From Cyprinodon diabolis (taxonomy: Eukaryota > Chordata > Actinopteri > Cyprinodontiformes > Cyprinodontidae), in assembly GCA_030533445.1 (NCBI GenBank), contig CM060082.1:38725317-38789316 (forward strand): a stretch of DNA of 64,000 bases, in the 5' to 3' direction. The stretch's first letter is position 1. The number at the start of each line of letters is the position of its first letter. A program made the position numbers and the translations under genes. Shown here one piece after another: positions 63,798 through 64,000 of the stretch. The notes beneath the pieces were generated by a model that made no database searches, was not told the DNA's origin, and worked only from the letters and a program-made list of their open reading frames with translations.

Positions 63798-64000
63798 AAA
63801 CCTAAGACTTTTCAAATCTTTGGGGGTTGTATCCCTTGATTCTGTTTCCTAGGTCTTTGAATTTCTCTTGTGAGAAAACTTTTTTTTGCCCTGTGAACTT
63901 TATATCTGCAATAATAATGGATAAAACTTTTAATATGTCATGCAATTAAAGCTCTGTGTGTGTGCAGATGAAAATTATACATTGTCATTTCTTTATAGTT

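Overview
This is vertebrate nuclear DNA, almost certainly from a ray-finned (teleost) fish. The evidence is an AT-rich, non-operonic sequence with one spliced coding exon and a dense set of teleost-type repeats: Tc1/mariner elements with about 200-bp terminal inverted repeats (TIRs), hAT MITEs, L2/Rex1/RTE-type LINE ends, a tRNA-derived SINE, solo LTRs and long microsatellites. I see no prokaryotic, phage or CRISPR content. I cannot name the species; the repeat set looks percomorph, possibly killifish-like, but that is recall and not a test.

The only host protein-coding sequence I recognise is one 102-bp, phase 0-0 exon at 22725-22826 (+). It encodes 34 residues of the N-terminal oligomerisation domain of the polarity scaffold PAR-3 (pard3). 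I could not find the exon before it (with the ATG) or the exon after it, so most of the window reads as two very long pard3 introns, more than 22 kb upstream and more than 41 kb downstream. The other host gene is a tRNA-Trp(CCA) gene on the minus strand at 10677-10748.

Layout. 1-10 kb: intronic DNA with a hAT MITE (3042-3346), a LINE/SINE tail split by another transposon (4673-5372), a hAT BED-finger relic and an RTE-like LINE end. 10-15 kb: tRNA-Trp and a hAT MITE nested in a LINE tail (13774-14334). 15-19.5 kb: a 187-bp ATCT microsatellite, a solo LTR with a perfect target-site duplication (TSD), a decayed Tc1 and an intact Tc1 with perfect 202-bp TIRs (17543-19154). 22.7 kb: the pard3 exon. 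24-30 kb: a 3' piece of a LINE with a restriction-like endonuclease inside a TA microsatellite, a second solo LTR, and an L2-like LINE interrupted by another LINE tail. 31-44 kb: LINE tails, a tRNA-SINE, a DD36E Tc1 pseudogene and Tc1/hAT fragments. 45.6-47.2 kb: a second intact Tc1, from a different lineage, antisense to pard3. 47-64 kb: a 1.5-kb hAT element with perfect TSDs, a 202-bp hAT MITE, four more Tc1 relics, microsatellites and a CRE/homeodomain-like cluster.

I found no new multi-gene system. The most notable content is two structurally complete Tc1 elements with intact DD34E transposases in one developmental gene's introns, plus nested insertions that give a relative order of transposon activity. 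Many boundaries were set by eye from TIRs and TSDs. Family names come from memory of family consensus sequences and should be read as such.
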